A stretch of DNA of 64,000 nt from Ferrimonas balearica DSM 9799. GTDB lineage: Bacteria; Pseudomonadota; Gammaproteobacteria; Enterobacterales; Shewanellaceae. The stretch spans positions 434,001-498,000 of the forward strand of contig NC_014541.1 of NCBI RefSeq assembly GCF_000148645.1, in the 5' to 3' direction. Of the stretch, positions 1 to 9,162 are shown in pieces (the first letter of the stretch is position 1; the number at the start of each line of letters is the position of its first letter). Under the pieces are notes generated by a model. The model did not search any database and was not told where the DNA came from. It saw only the letters and a program-made list of their open reading frames with translations. A program made the translations under genes and the position numbers.

Positions 1-1
1 T

Positions 2-67
2 GCCTGCGCTGAGCGCCTGGCCAATATGGGCGACCGCCCGCAACGTCAACAAATCTGCTGTGCCTGA
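2..67 (+). CDS. C-terminal end of a probable ArsR-family repressor (truncated by window edge)
   Basis: The frame from base 2 reads 21 residues to a TGA at 65-67, ending in QQICCA. It stops 9 bp before acr3. A short, Cys-Cys-ending tail directly upstream of an arsenic efflux operon fits the C-terminus of an ArsR/SmtB repressor with a vicinal cysteine pair, but the DNA-binding region is outside the window, so the identity is inferred from position and the CC ending only. Confidence 0.45.
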   Translation, partial: ACAERLANMGDRPQRQQICCA

Positions 68-76
68 GGAAACATC

Positions 77-1144
77 ATGGGCAATTTCGAGCGTTACTTA
101 AGTGTATGGGTGGGCCTGGCGATCGTCGCCGGTGTGGCGTTGGGCCATGCCTTTCCCGTTGTATTTGAAACCCTGGCGCAATGGCAGATGTTCCAGATCA
201 ACGGCGTTATCGCGGTGCTGATCTGGGTCATGATCTACCCGATGATGATCCAGGTAGACTTCCATTCAGTGCGCAAGGTGGGGCAGCAGCCTCAGGGCCT
301 GTGGCTGACCCTGGTGGTTAACTGGCTGATTAAGCCGTTCTCCATGGCGGCCATCGGGTGGCTGTTTTTCAGAGTTTTCTTTGTCGATCTGGTGTCGCCG
401 GAAGACGCCAGCCAGTACATCGCCGGGATGATCCTGCTCGGGGTCGCGCCCTGTACCGCCATGGTGTTTGTCTGGAGCCAGCTGACCCGGGGCAATCCGG
501 CGTACACCCTGGTTCAGGTGTCGGTGAATGACCTGATCATGGTGGTGGCGTTTGCCCCCATTGCCGCCCTGTTGCTGGGGGTGTCTGAGATCCTGGTGCC
601 CTGGGAAACCCTGTTGCTGGCCACGCTGTTGTATGTGGCGCTGCCATTGGTGGCGGGCATCCTGACCCGTCATCTGCTGATGAAGCGCGGCGAGGCGGCC
701 CTGAACGGTTTTGTTCAGCGTCTGAAACCCGCCTCGATGGTGGGCTTGCTGGCCACCGTCGCCATCTTGTTTGGCATCCAGGCGCCGACCCTGCTGGCCA
801 AGCCGATGGTGATTGGGCTGATCGCCATTCCGCTGCTGCTGCAAACCTACGGCATCTTTGCCATCGCCTATGGCAGCGCCAGGGTGATGAAGCTGCCGCA
901 CAACGTGGCGGCACCGGCGGCGATGATCGGCACCTCAAACTTCTTTGAACTGGCGGTGGCGGTTGCCATTGCCCTGTTTGGCCTGCACTCCGGTGCGGCC
1001 CTGGCGACCGTGGTGGGGGTACTGGTGGAGGTGCCGGTGATGCTCTCCCTGGTGGCCTTTGCCAACCGGACCCGCCACTGGTTTCCCGCTTCGGCCGATG
1101 CGCCGGACACCCTTAACGCTAATGCACAGAGAGACGCAGCATGA
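77..1144 (+). CDS. acr3: ACR3 family arsenite efflux transporter
   Basis: This 355-residue protein has about ten hydrophobic segments and should export As(III) across the inner membrane using the proton motive force. The segment [13 protein letters not shown] near residue 120 carries the conserved transmembrane-4 cysteine of the Acr3 (BART superfamily) transporters, and the N-terminal run PMMIQVDF is also typical. Length matches the family (about 340-400). A GAGGAA ribosome-binding site lies 6-7 bp before the ATG. The stop overlaps the next ATG by 4 bp (ATGA), so it is translationally coupled to the GAPDH gene. It is the first complete gene of the arsenic operon; the probable arsR tail ends 9 bp upstream. 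Confidence 0.93.
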   Translation: MGNFERYLSVWVGLAIVAGVALGHAFPVVFETLAQWQMFQINGVIAVLIWVMIYPMMIQVDFHSVRKVGQQPQGLWLTLVVNWLIKPFSMAAIGWLFFRVFFVDLVSPEDASQYIAGMILLGVAPCTAMVFVWSQLTRGNPAYTLVQVSVNDLIMVVAFAPIAALLLGVSEILVPWETLLLATLLYVALPLVAGILTRHLLMKRGEAALNGFVQRLKPASMVGLLATVAILFGIQAPTLLAKPMVIGLIAIPLLLQTYGIFAIAYGSARVMKLPHNVAAPAAMIGTSNFFELAVAVAIALFGLHSGAALATVVGVLVEVPVMLSLVAFANRTRHWFPASADAPDTLNANAQRDAA

Positions 1145-2148
1145 CCATCAAGATTGGCATTAACGGCTTTGGTCGCATGGGCCGCCTGGCGCTTCGCTCC
1201 GCCTGGGACTGGGCCGAGTTTGAGTTTGTTCAGATCAACGATCCGGCGGGTGGTGCCGCCGCTTTGGGCCACCTTCTGGAATTTGATTCCGTCCACGGCC
1301 GCTGGGGCAAGGATGTGGTGGTGGACGATGATGCCCTGATCATCGATGGCAAGCGCATTGCGGTGAGCAGCAACACTGAGCTTGAAACCACTGACTGGTC
1401 CGGCTGCGACATGGTGATTGAGGCGTCCGGCAAGTTTAAACGCAAAGAGGTGTTGCAGAAGTACCTCGACCAGGGCGTCAAGAAGGTGATTGTGACCGCC
1501 CCGGTCAAGCAGGAAGGGGTATTGGATGCCGTTTATGGGGTCAACCACCACTGGTATGACAAAGCCAAACACGACATCGTGACCGCCGCGTCCTGCACCA
1601 CCAACTGTTTGGCGCCGGCGGTGAAGGTGATCCACGAGAAGCTGGGCATCAAGCACGGCTCCATGACCACCATCCACAGCATCACCAACACCCAGACCAT
1701 CCTGGATGCGCCGCATAAGGATCTGCGTCGGGCCCGCGCCTGCGGTGAGAGCCTGATCCCGACCACCACCGGTTCGGCCACCGCCATCACCCACATCTTC
1801 CCGGAGCTGAAGGGACGACTGAATGGTCACGCCATCCGGGTGCCGTTGTGCAACGCCTCCATCACCGATTGTGTGTTTGAAGTAGAGCGTGCCACCAGCG
1901 CGGATGAGGTCAATGGGCTGCTGCAGGAGGCCGCCGAAGGCGAGCTGAAAGGGATTCTGGGCTACGAAACACGCCCGCTGGTGTCCATCGACTACCGCAC
2001 TGACCCGCGCTCCTCCGTTGTGGATGCCCTGTCCACCATGGTGGTGAACGACACCCAAGTGAAACTGTACCTGTGGTACGACAACGAGTGGGGCTACGCC
2101 AACCGCACCGTAGAGCTGGCTCGCTACGTTGCTGAGCAGGGCTGGTAA
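1141..2148 (+). CDS. ArsJ-associated glyceraldehyde-3-phosphate dehydrogenase
   Basis: A 335-residue GAPDH. The Rossmann motif [10 protein letters not shown] is at the N-terminus, the catalytic Cys is in SCTTNCLAP (about residue 155), and the [11 protein letters not shown] signature is near the C-terminus. In ArsJ operons this enzyme uses arsenate in place of phosphate to form 1-arseno-3-phosphoglycerate, which ArsJ exports and which then breaks down outside the cell; that role is known for the family and inferred here from gene order. It is flanked by acr3 (4-bp overlap) and arsJ (3-bp gap), so it is very unlikely to be the main glycolytic GAPDH. Confidence 0.93.
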   Translation: MTIKIGINGFGRMGRLALRSAWDWAEFEFVQINDPAGGAAALGHLLEFDSVHGRWGKDVVVDDDALIIDGKRIAVSSNTELETTDWSGCDMVIEASGKFKRKEVLQKYLDQGVKKVIVTAPVKQEGVLDAVYGVNHHWYDKAKHDIVTAASCTTNCLAPAVKVIHEKLGIKHGSMTTIHSITNTQTILDAPHKDLRRARACGESLIPTTTGSATAITHIFPELKGRLNGHAIRVPLCNASITDCVFEVERATSADEVNGLLQEAAEGELKGILGYETRPLVSIDYRTDPRSSVVDALSTMVVNDTQVKLYLWYDNEWGYANRTVELARYVAEQGW

Positions 2149-2151
2149 ACC

Positions 2152-3396
2152 ATGGTCAGCGCCCTGTCCGGACTGAGCCGTGACGTAAAGCAGTACCTGC
2201 TGATCACGTTTAACTACTGGAACTTTACCCTGACCGACGGGGCGCTGCGGATGCTGGTGGTGCTGCACTTCCACCAGCTGGGTTACAGCCCGCTGGCGAT
2301 CGCGTCCCTGTTCCTGTTCTACGAGATTTTCGGTGTGGTCACCAATCTGGTGGGCGGCTACCTGGGCGCACGTCTGGGGCTGAACCGCACCATGAATCTG
2401 GGTCTGGCGATGCAGGTGGTGGCGCTGGCGATGCTGGCGGTGCCCTCCGGCATGTTATCGGTGCCCTACGTAATGGCAGCGCAGGCGCTGTCCGGCATCG
2501 CCAAAGACCTCAACAAGATGAGCGCCAAAAGCGCCATCAAGATGCTGGTGCCGAAGGGGGAGCCGGGGGCGCTGTACAAGTGGGTGGCGATCCTGACCGG
2601 ATCGAAAAACGCCCTGAAAGGCTTCGGCTTTTTCCTCGGCGGGGTGCTGCTGGGCTGGCTGGGCTTCCAAGGCGCCATGGTGGCGATGGCCTCGGTGTTG
2701 GTGGGGGTGTTGATCCTCAGCCTGCTGTGGCTGGGTAAGGATCTGGGCAAAGCCAAGAACAAGCCCAAGTTTTCCGAGATGTTCTCGAAAAGCCGCAGCA
2801 TCAACATCCTGTCGGCGGCCCGATTATTCCTGTTTGGGGCTCGTGATGTGTGGTTTGTCATCGCGTTGCCCATCACCCTGGGCAGCGTGTTCGGCTGGAG
2901 CCACTCCGCGGTGGGCGCCTTCCTGGCCACCTGGGTCATTGGTTACGGCCTGGTGCAGGGGTTGGCCCCGCGCCTGACCGGCACCGCCCGGGGCCAGATC
3001 CCGGATGGGGCGGCGGCGCTGAAATGGGCGTTATTGCTGTGCGCAGTGACCGTTGCAGTGGCCACCGGCGTACAACTGGACTGGCACCCCCAGTTCACTT
3101 TGGTGTTTGGTTTGATGGTGTTTGGCGCGGCCTTTGCCATCAATTCGAGTCTGCACTCGTTTCTGATTGTCCACTACGCTGGTGAGGACGGGGTGTCACT
3201 GGATGTCGGTTTTTACTACATGGCCAATGCCATGGGCCGGCTGGTCGGCACCGTGTTGTCCGGCTGGGTATTCCAGATGGCAGGCCTGGCCGCCTGCCTT
3301 TGGATCTCCGCGGCCTTTCTGGCACTGACCGCCCTCATCTCCATCGGCCTGCCCCGCGGTGCCGACCATGAACAAGGAGCTCGACATGGCATTTGA
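2152..3396 (+). CDS. arsJ: Organoarsenical efflux MFS transporter ArsJ
   Basis: A 414-residue major-facilitator protein with about 12 hydrophobic segments, typical length for ArsJ. The N-terminus (KQYLLITFNYWNFTLTDGAL) and the segment ALSGIAKDLNKMSAKSAIK match the ArsJ family as I recall it. Role: export of 1-arseno-3-phosphoglycerate made by the upstream GAPDH, giving arsenate resistance without an arsenate reductase. The ATG is 3 bp after the GAPDH stop. The 3' end overlaps the start of the phosphatase-like gene by 11 bp, so all four genes are probably one transcript. Confidence 0.92.
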   Translation: MVSALSGLSRDVKQYLLITFNYWNFTLTDGALRMLVVLHFHQLGYSPLAIASLFLFYEIFGVVTNLVGGYLGARLGLNRTMNLGLAMQVVALAMLAVPSGMLSVPYVMAAQALSGIAKDLNKMSAKSAIKMLVPKGEPGALYKWVAILTGSKNALKGFGFFLGGVLLGWLGFQGAMVAMASVLVGVLILSLLWLGKDLGKAKNKPKFSEMFSKSRSINILSAARLFLFGARDVWFVIALPITLGSVFGWSHSAVGAFLATWVIGYGLVQGLAPRLTGTARGQIPDGAAALKWALLLCAVTVAVATGVQLDWHPQFTLVFGLMVFGAAFAINSSLHSFLIVHYAGEDGVSLDVGFYYMANAMGRLVGTVLSGWVFQMAGLAACLWISAAFLALTALISIGLPRGADHEQGARHGI

Positions 3397-3862
3397 ACCG
3401 GCTTTCATCGACGTTAACGGCCTGCCGATGGCCCTGCATCCCGCCCCTGGCCTCGAAGGGAGGCTGAAGGAGGATGTGGCGCTGCTGGCGGCAGCCGGCG
3501 TAGCGGCGGTGGTCACCACCCTGACCGAGGAGGAGCTGACCCGCTTCGGCATCCCCACCCTGGGGCAGGAGGTGGAGGCAGCCGGGATGCAGTGGGTGCA
3601 TCTGCCGGTGCAGGATAAGTCTTTGCCGGATGCTGAGTTTGACGCCGCCTGGGCAGAGCAGCGGGAGATGCTGACCGCCCTGATGGAGTCCGGAAAGCGG
3701 GTTTCGGTGCACTGCCGGGGCGGCACCGGACGTACCGGCCTGGTGGCGGCTAAGCTGCTGCTGGACAGCGGCGCCGACTGGCAGGAGACGCTGGACCGGG
3801 TGCGGGAAGCCCGTCCGGGCGCACTGGAGCAGGACAGCCAGCTGGGTTATCTGCAACGCTGA
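3386..3862 (+). CDS. Dual-specificity/protein tyrosine phosphatase family protein, arsenic operon
   Basis: A 158-residue single-domain protein. The active-site loop HCRGGTGRTG (about residue 110) is a complete HC-X5-R-T phosphatase signature; the middle contains an EELTRFGIPTL stretch like CDKN3-type phosphatases, with an Asp nearby that could act as general acid. I chose the ATG at 3386 because AAGGAG lies 6 bp upstream; in-frame starts at 3359 and 3368 have no such site. It overlaps arsJ by 11 bp and is followed by a strong terminator, so it is the last gene of the ars operon. Its substrate is unknown; a role in dephosphorylating an arsenic-linked metabolite or protein is only a guess. Confidence 0.82.
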   Translation: MAFEPAFIDVNGLPMALHPAPGLEGRLKEDVALLAAAGVAAVVTTLTEEELTRFGIPTLGQEVEAAGMQWVHLPVQDKSLPDAEFDAAWAEQREMLTALMESGKRVSVHCRGGTGRTGLVAAKLLLDSGADWQETLDRVREARPGALEQDSQLGYLQR

Positions 3863-3881
3863 CGTTGCGTTGGCTGAACAC

Positions 3882-3919
3882 ACACCGCCGTGGCCATTAG
3901 GTCGCGGCGGTGTTTTTTT
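3882..3919 (+). terminator. Rho-independent terminator of the ars operon
   Basis: The arm ACACCGCCG (3882-3890) pairs perfectly with CGGCGGTGT (3905-3913), followed by seven T. It ends the arsenic operon 20 bp after the phosphatase stop. Confidence 0.85.
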
Positions 3920-3967
3920 ATCCGGGCTGTGGTACTGCTAACGGTTTGCCGTTTCAGGGAGAGCACC

Positions 3968-4462
3968 ATGTCCATCACCATCCGTCGCGCCGAACCCAGC
4001 GATGCTGAGGCCTTGCAGGCCACCATGTCCGCCGAGATCTGTTTCAGCAATACCCTGCAACTGCCGTGGCCATCCCTCACCATGTGGCAGCAGCGGCTGG
4101 CGCAGCTGGGCCCTGATCAGCACCTGCTGGTGGCTGAAAACGACGCGGGTGACGTGGTGGGCAACCTGATGCTGGCCCAGGCCAGTAACCCGAGGCGGCG
4201 TCACGTTGCTGAGATTGGCATGGCAGTCGTACCTGAGTGGCAGGGGCGCGGCGTCGGCAGTGCCCTGTTGCAGGCGGCGATCAACCTGGGAGAGCAGTGG
4301 CTGGCGCTGACCCGGCTGGAGCTGGATGTCTATACCGACAACGAGGCGGCTCTGGCGCTGTATCGGCGCCACGGCTTTGAGCCGGAGGGGATCGCCCGCG
4401 CCGCGGCGTTTCGCGATGGGGCGCGGGTCGATGTGATGCGGATGGCCCGGATCCGGGATTAA
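3968..4462 (+). CDS. GNAT family N-acetyltransferase
   Basis: A 164-residue acetyltransferase. MSITIRRAEPSDAEAL is a typical GNAT N-terminus; the acetyl-CoA loop appears as VVPEWQGRGVGSALL (about residue 82), followed by LELDVYTDNEAALALYRRHGFEPEG, the usual beta5/alpha4 region. The start at 3968 is preferred because GGGAGAG lies just upstream, whereas the longer open frame from 3890 runs back through the ars terminator. The substrate cannot be told. Its last 4 bp overlap convergently with the end of the HAD gene on the other strand. Confidence 0.85.
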   Translation: MSITIRRAEPSDAEALQATMSAEICFSNTLQLPWPSLTMWQQRLAQLGPDQHLLVAENDAGDVVGNLMLAQASNPRRRHVAEIGMAVVPEWQGRGVGSALLQAAINLGEQWLALTRLELDVYTDNEAALALYRRHGFEPEGIARAAAFRDGARVDVMRMARIRD

Positions 4463-5130
4463 CGCAGAGCGTCCCAGCCCGGGTAAAGCTCAGCACCCAG
4501 CTGGCTGAGGCTGGCGTGGCTCTGGTGGCCGTCGGCGATCAGGATCAGGTCGATGCCCAGGGCTTCAGCCACCTCATGGTCATGGTCGGTGTCCCCAATC
4601 ATCACGGTATCACTGGCGCGCACGCCGGCCGCTTTGAGCAGCTCGTGGCCGCGGTCAATCTTGCAGGCCGCGTGATGGTTGTCGAGGCCATAGACGTGGT
4701 GGAAGCAGGTGCTGATGCGGTGATGGTCGAGACAGTGCTCCAGGCTGCTTTGCGAGCTGGCGGAGAGCAGTGATTGGGTGTGGGTCTGGCTCAGGGCATG
4801 CAGTAGCGGGCGGGCGCCCGGATGCAGATTGAGGCGGTCACGCGCTGCCCGGTAATCCTGGCCGAAGCGTTGGCAGATGACGTCAAAGCTCAATTTTTCG
4901 GTCAGGCCGATGCGCTGGTAGTAGGCCTCCACCGGGTGACAGAAGGTGTCGCGGTAGTGGTCCAGTGCGGTGGCCGGCAGCTGGTGCTCCGACAGCATGG
5001 CATTGACGATGTCGGTGGCCAGCGGGGCGTCGTTGACCAAAGTGCCGTTCCAGTCCCAGATCACCTGGCGGTAACCGGCCAGTCGGGCCAGCAGTTGGGT
5101 AGGAAGGGACTCGGGTGCGCAGTGTGTCAT
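4459..5130 (-). CDS. HAD family hydrolase (phosphoglycolate-phosphatase-like)
   Basis: A 223-residue haloacid-dehalogenase-type phosphatase. Motif I is WDWNGTLVND (about residue 26; the first Asp is the nucleophile), motif II is SASSQS (Ser), and motif IV is VMIGDTDHDHEVA. The inserted helical cap between motifs I and II fits the Gph/HAD-IA group. The W before the catalytic Asp and N after it (DWNGT) mark a subgroup seen in marine gammaproteobacteria. Substrate unknown. It runs convergently into the GNAT gene with a 4-bp overlap. Confidence 0.85.
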   Translation of the reverse strand: MTHCAPESLPTQLLARLAGYRQVIWDWNGTLVNDAPLATDIVNAMLSEHQLPATALDHYRDTFCHPVEAYYQRIGLTEKLSFDVICQRFGQDYRAARDRLNLHPGARPLLHALSQTHTQSLLSASSQSSLEHCLDHHRISTCFHHVYGLDNHHAACKIDRGHELLKAAGVRASDTVMIGDTDHDHEVAEALGIDLILIADGHQSHASLSQLGAELYPGWDALR

Positions 5131-5209
5131 CGGGTTCGGGCCTGGTAAAAGCGGGCAAAATAGCGGCCCCTTGGCGGCGCCGCAATCCCCTTGCCCGGTT
5201 GTCGTGATC

Positions 5210-5620
5210 CTAGTCCGGATCGTCCACCAGGGTGTAGCCGATGGGGGCCACCGTCAGCATCGCCAGTTTGACATGCTGCAGGCCGAAGGGGATGCCGATA
5301 ATGGTGCAGAACAGGGTGACAGCGAAGAACAGGTGACCCAGCGCCAGCCACAGCCCCGCCACCAGAAACCAGATGACGTTGCCGATGGTGCCCAGCGCGC
5401 CGGTGCCGATGTCATCCTCACGGTTCACCACGCGCCGGTTGGCCACGTCTTTGCCGAAGGGCCACAGCGACAGTTGGGCGATAACAAAACAGCTGCGTGC
5501 CCAGGGCAGGCCGATGATGGTCAGGGCCAGAATCACCCCCACCAGGGCCCAGCCCAATGCCATGGCAATGCCGCCCCAGATCAACCAGATGACATTGCCG
5601 ATAAATCGAAGTAAATCCAT
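5210..5620 (-). CDS. yccF: YccF domain-containing inner membrane protein
   Basis: A 136-residue protein built of two related halves, each starting with a GNVIW(L/F) motif (residues 8-12 and about 80-84) followed by hydrophobic helices and an IIG(L/I)P(W/F) motif. This doubled pattern is characteristic of the YccF (DUF307) family. Function is not established. It stands alone on the minus strand between the HAD gene and a small conserved-looking gene. Confidence 0.88.
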   Translation of the reverse strand: MDLLRFIGNVIWLIWGGIAMALGWALVGVILALTIIGLPWARSCFVIAQLSLWPFGKDVANRRVVNREDDIGTGALGTIGNVIWFLVAGLWLALGHLFFAVTLFCTIIGIPFGLQHVKLAMLTVAPIGYTLVDDPD

Positions 5621-5704
5621 GGTGTTACCCCCGTTAATATGGTTCCAGCATAGAGCCTGGCGCGGGGGTTAGGAAGGGAAAAGTGTGAGCGGCGGTAACC
5701 GAAT

Positions 5705-5902
5705 TCAGACCACGGCCAGCAGCTTGCGCCCCAGATAGGCGGCTTTACCCACCTCGACGGCCAGCTCCGTAGCGGCTTCAACCGGGTCCGCTTTCTCAGC
5801 AATGGCCTCGGCCTGCTTGGGCAGATCCTGGCTGTGGTCGGCGGGGCAGAGGGCTTTGGGCATCACCCAGTGATAGGCGGAGTGTGCGGCGCTGACGATC
5901 AT
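5705..5902 (-). CDS. Small hypothetical protein (65 aa)
   Basis: A 65-residue product without a recognised domain. It is supported by a good ribosome-binding site (AAGGAAG about 6 bp before the ATG at 5902) and by a plausible amphipathic alpha-helical composition (AEAIAEKADPVEAATELAVE). It is divergent from hrpB. Function unknown. Confidence 0.5.
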   Translation of the reverse strand: MIVSAAHSAYHWVMPKALCPADHSQDLPKQAEAIAEKADPVEAATELAVEVGKAAYLGRKLLAVV

Positions 5903-6011
5903 CGATACTTCCTTGCTGGGCGTCTTATCCGTTTATCGACCCGTCGCGGGGGAACTTGAGCGCCCGTGTTACCATGACGTCACCTTTTTCTGATCATCCC
6001 GCCGTCGTCCC

Positions 6012-8363
6012 ATGAGTGCCATTGCCAGCCTGCCCATTGATCCCCTGCAGCCCCAGTTTCTTGAGCACCTGCGCCACCACCATCTGGTGGTGGAAGCGGA
6101 CACCGGTTCCGGTAAATCGACCCGCTTGCCGATCTGGGCGGCCCAATTAGGGCGGGTATTGGTGGTGGAGCCGCGCCGGGTGGCCTGTACCGCGCTGGCG
6201 GAGTTTCTGGCGGCGGAGTCGGGGCAACCGTTGGGCGAGCAGGTGGGGTACGCCATCCGGTTCGACAGCAACGTCATGGACACCACTGAGGTGGCCTTTG
6301 TCACCCCCGGTATCGCCCTGCGCTGGCTGACGGAGGATGGGCTGGCAGGCTTCCACACCGTGATCATCGATGAGTTTCACGAGCGTCGCTGGGATACCGA
6401 CCTGCTGCTGGCCCTGCTGCAACGGCGGCAGCAGCACCGGCTGGTGTTGACCTCTGCAACCGTCGATGGCGTCCGCCTCGCGGATTACCTCGGGGGCGAA
6501 CGCCTTTACGCGGAGGGGCGCCGCTTCGAGGTGCAGATCCAGCATCAGGCCCGGGACAGCCACAGCCTGCCGGATGATCGCGGGTTGGTGCAGCGCGTCG
6601 CGGACGCGGTAGCCGACCAGCTGGCGGCGCGGGAGGGGGATGTGCTGGTGTTTCTGCCCGGCCGTAAGGAGATCAGCCAATGCGAGGCCAGCCTCAAAGC
6701 GGCGTTGGGGGACCGGGCTCTGGTGTTGCCGCTGCACGCCTCGGTACCCCGTCCGTTGCAGCGCCAGGCGTTGACCGCCGGGCCACAGCGCCGTGTGATT
6801 CTGGCCACCAATGTGGCGGAAACCTCACTCACCATTCCCGGCGTGACCGTGGTGATAGACAGCGGTCTGGAGCGGCGCACCCGCCAACGTAATGGCCGTA
6901 CCGTACTGGCGCTGACCCGCATCTCCCAGGCGTCCGCCGCCCAGCGGGCCGGACGGGCAGGGCGGGTGGCGCCCGGTGTCTGTGTGCGGTTGTGGGGCCA
7001 GCATGCCCCGCTGGAGGCGCTGACGCCGCCGGAGCTGCAACGGGAGGAGCTGGTGGAACCGATGCTGGCGGCCGCCTGTGCCGGTGCGGTGCTGTCTGAC
7101 CTGCGCTTTGTCGACCCGCTGCCGGAGAAATCCCTGCTGCTGGCGCAACAGCGCCTGCGGGCCATGGCGGCTATCGATGGGCTGGGCGGCGTTACGGAAC
7201 ACGGCCGGCGCCTGTTCCCCCTTCCCATCGATACCCAATTTGCCCACCTGATTACCGCGATGCCGGATAAGCCCTGCATGGAGGCGATGGTGGACCTGGC
7301 GGCGGCCCTGTCGCTGGGTCAGCGACTGTGGCGCCTGCCGGCCAGCGAGGCGGGGCGACAGGCGCTGAAAGCGTGGCAACCCCAACCCTGTGACGGCCTC
7401 ACGCTGGTGATGCTGTTGCGTCAGTCACCGCCGGAGGCGTTGGCCATTGATCCGGCCCTGCACAGTGAGGCCCGTCAGCTGGCAGAGCAGATCCGGGCCG
7501 CGCTGGCGCTGCCCCAGTTGAGCGCCAGCTCGCATCTGCCCTATCGCCGCTGGTGTGAAGCGATTCTGGCGGCGATGCCGGAATTGGCTTTTGTGCGACG
7601 GGCCAAGCGCCGGGATGCCCTCGGCAATGGGGTGATGGAGGTGCAACCGGGCCGGGAAAGCCGGTTTGCGGAGGAGGCGGAAGCCGCGCTGGTGCTGGAC
7701 CAGCACAGCCTGCCAGGACGGGGCCACAAGCAGACCCTGAATCTGGCCACCTGCATGATGCCGCTGACACTGGCGCAACTGGTTGAAGCCGGGCTGGGTG
7801 AGGTGCGCCAGGGCGAGCTCAACCAGGGCGAGACGGGCCTGTTGGTCACCCAGGAAAGGGTCTATGCCGGCCGTGTGATTGAGCAGCGCTTGGCTCAACC
7901 TGAGGGCGAGCAGGGGCGGCAAGCGATGGTGCAGTCGATTCTTGACGGGCAGCTGCTGGCCCCGGCCGGGGCACAACTGCAGGCAGACGCCCGTGCCTGG
8001 GCGTTGTGGCTGGGGCTCGGTCTGGGGGAGGGGGAGCCCATCGACCCGCAGGCGTGGTTGCTGCAGCAACTGGCGGACCTCGGCGTGGAGTCCGAGCAGG
8101 ATCTGGCACTGATTGAGCCCCAGGACCTGCACTTTGAAGGCATTCCCGAGTGGCAACGGGCGGAGTTTGATGAGCGTTTTCCCCACTTTCTGGTGCTGGC
8201 AGAACTGAAACTGCATGTGGAGTACCAGCCCCGGGCCAAGCGGGTCACCGTGGTGTATGCCGAAGGCAGCCGGAAAAGCGACCCCAAGCGCTGGGAGTTG
8301 CCCAGCTGGGCCGGTTGGCGGGTTCAGTACCGGCGCGCCAGTCGGGTGGTGGACGTGCGCTGA
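6012..8363 (+). CDS. hrpB: ATP-dependent helicase HrpB (DEAH box)
   Basis: A 783-residue DEAH/RHA-type helicase. Visible motifs: Walker A DTGSGKST (about residue 31), motif II IIDEFHERRW, motif III TSATVD, and motif VI SAAQRAGRAGRVAPG (about residue 312). The C-terminal third carries the HrpB-specific region (LPRE-like repeat region and the basic end KSDPKRWELPSW). Length is close to E. coli HrpB. The cellular role of HrpB is poorly defined. It is monocistronic as far as can be seen. Confidence 0.95.
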   Translation: MSAIASLPIDPLQPQFLEHLRHHHLVVEADTGSGKSTRLPIWAAQLGRVLVVEPRRVACTALAEFLAAESGQPLGEQVGYAIRFDSNVMDTTEVAFVTPGIALRWLTEDGLAGFHTVIIDEFHERRWDTDLLLALLQRRQQHRLVLTSATVDGVRLADYLGGERLYAEGRRFEVQIQHQARDSHSLPDDRGLVQRVADAVADQLAAREGDVLVFLPGRKEISQCEASLKAALGDRALVLPLHASVPRPLQRQALTAGPQRRVILATNVAETSLTIPGVTVVIDSGLERRTRQRNGRTVLALTRISQASAAQRAGRAGRVAPGVCVRLWGQHAPLEALTPPELQREELVEPMLAAACAGAVLSDLRFVDPLPEKSLLLAQQRLRAMAAIDGLGGVTEHGRRLFPLPIDTQFAHLITAMPDKPCMEAMVDLAAALSLGQRLWRLPASEAGRQALKAWQPQPCDGLTLVMLLRQSPPEALAIDPALHSEARQLAEQIRAALALPQLSASSHLPYRRWCEAILAAMPELAFVRRAKRRDALGNGVMEVQPGRESRFAEEAEAALVLDQHSLPGRGHKQTLNLATCMMPLTLAQLVEAGLGEVRQGELNQGETGLLVTQERVYAGRVIEQRLAQPEGEQGRQAMVQSILDGQLLAPAGAQLQADARAWALWLGLGLGEGEPIDPQAWLLQQLADLGVESEQDLALIEPQDLHFEGIPEWQRAEFDERFPHFLVLAELKLHVEYQPRAKRVTVVYAEGSRKSDPKRWELPSWAGWRVQYRRASRVVDVR

Positions 8364-8427
8364 ATTTGCCTTCGTCCCGACCCTGCGACAACTACACTTG
8401 ATGTCGGTTATCACAGGAGGAAAGACG

Positions 8428-8853
8428 ATGCGGATTTGGCGAATTTTGGTTCTGGCCGCCGCGATGGCGATGGGAGCCCCCGCCTGGGGCGCGTCTCTGG
8501 TGGATACTCTGGTGTCTGAACTGGGCATCACTGAGGATCAGGCCATCGGCGGTGCGGGCGCATTGATGGCGTATGCCAAGCAGGATTTGGGCTCAGAGGA
8601 CTGGTCACAACTGGCGGAACTGGTGCCGGAAGCCAGCACTCTGGCGGAATCCGCCGACATGGGCGGGGTGATGGGCAGCCTCGGTAATGTGCTGGGGGAT
8701 GGCGCCGGTATGGCCCAGGTGCTGGAGCAGATGAGTGCGCTGGGGTTGGATGCCGACACCATCAGTCAGTTTGCCCCGGTGGTGATGGATTACCTCAAGC
8801 AGCAGGGTGGAGAGGACCTGATTGGGACCCTGACCAAGCTGTGGTCGCCATAA
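8428..8853 (+). CDS. DUF2780 domain-containing secreted protein
   Basis: 141 residues. The N-terminus MRIWRILVLAAAMAMGAPAWGA is a clean signal peptide with an AWGA cleavage site, so the product is probably periplasmic. The mature part is Gly/Ala/Leu-rich with repeated short helices (ITEDQAIGGAGALMAYAKQ, LGLDADTISQFAPVVMDYLK) as in DUF2780/VcgC-like proteins. The start at 8428 has a perfect AGGAGG 6-7 bp upstream; the long upstream in-frame extension overlaps hrpB and is rejected. Function unknown. Confidence 0.8.
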   Translation: MRIWRILVLAAAMAMGAPAWGASLVDTLVSELGITEDQAIGGAGALMAYAKQDLGSEDWSQLAELVPEASTLAESADMGGVMGSLGNVLGDGAGMAQVLEQMSALGLDADTISQFAPVVMDYLKQQGGEDLIGTLTKLWSP

Positions 8854-8938
8854 CCGTCACCGAGTCGTCACCGGGCGGTCAGACAAGCGTCATGTTCCGG
8901 CGCCAGACTGGGCTCAAACCCAGAGCGGAGTCGGGTCA

Positions 8939-9151
8939 ATGAACAGCGTTTGGATCACCAGATTGGTGGCGATGGTGGGGGCCGGTTTATGGTGCTTGCT
9001 GCACTTCCTGAACACGCGATTCACTGCGTTGAAGCGTCAAATTCCGTTGACGGCGAAGCGCCAGGCGCCTGCCTCGAACGCCAGATCTGGTGGGAAGCGG
9101 GCTGTACCCTGGAACATCCAGGCGCCCGCCTTTGCGTCCGTGAACAGTTAA
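8939..9151 (+). CDS. Doubtful small ORF in the 8854-9162 intergenic region
   Basis: This stretch of about 310 bp between a plus-strand and a minus-strand gene has no clear gene. The best candidate is a 70-residue frame with one hydrophobic segment (VAMVGAGLWCLLHFL) and a basic, low-complexity tail, but the upstream GGAGTCGGGTCA is a weak ribosome-binding site and an overlapping frame (8950-9189) is equally open. No terminator with a T-run is obvious here. Confidence 0.2.
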   Translation: MNSVWITRLVAMVGAGLWCLLHFLNTRFTALKRQIPLTAKRQAPASNARSGGKRAVPWNIQAPAFASVNS

Positions 9152-9162
9152 CCCGGCGCCGA

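Noticed and set aside
868-2274. 468-codon minus-strand frame opposite acr3/GAPDH
   Set aside because: Antisense shadow of two recognised genes; no conserved motif.
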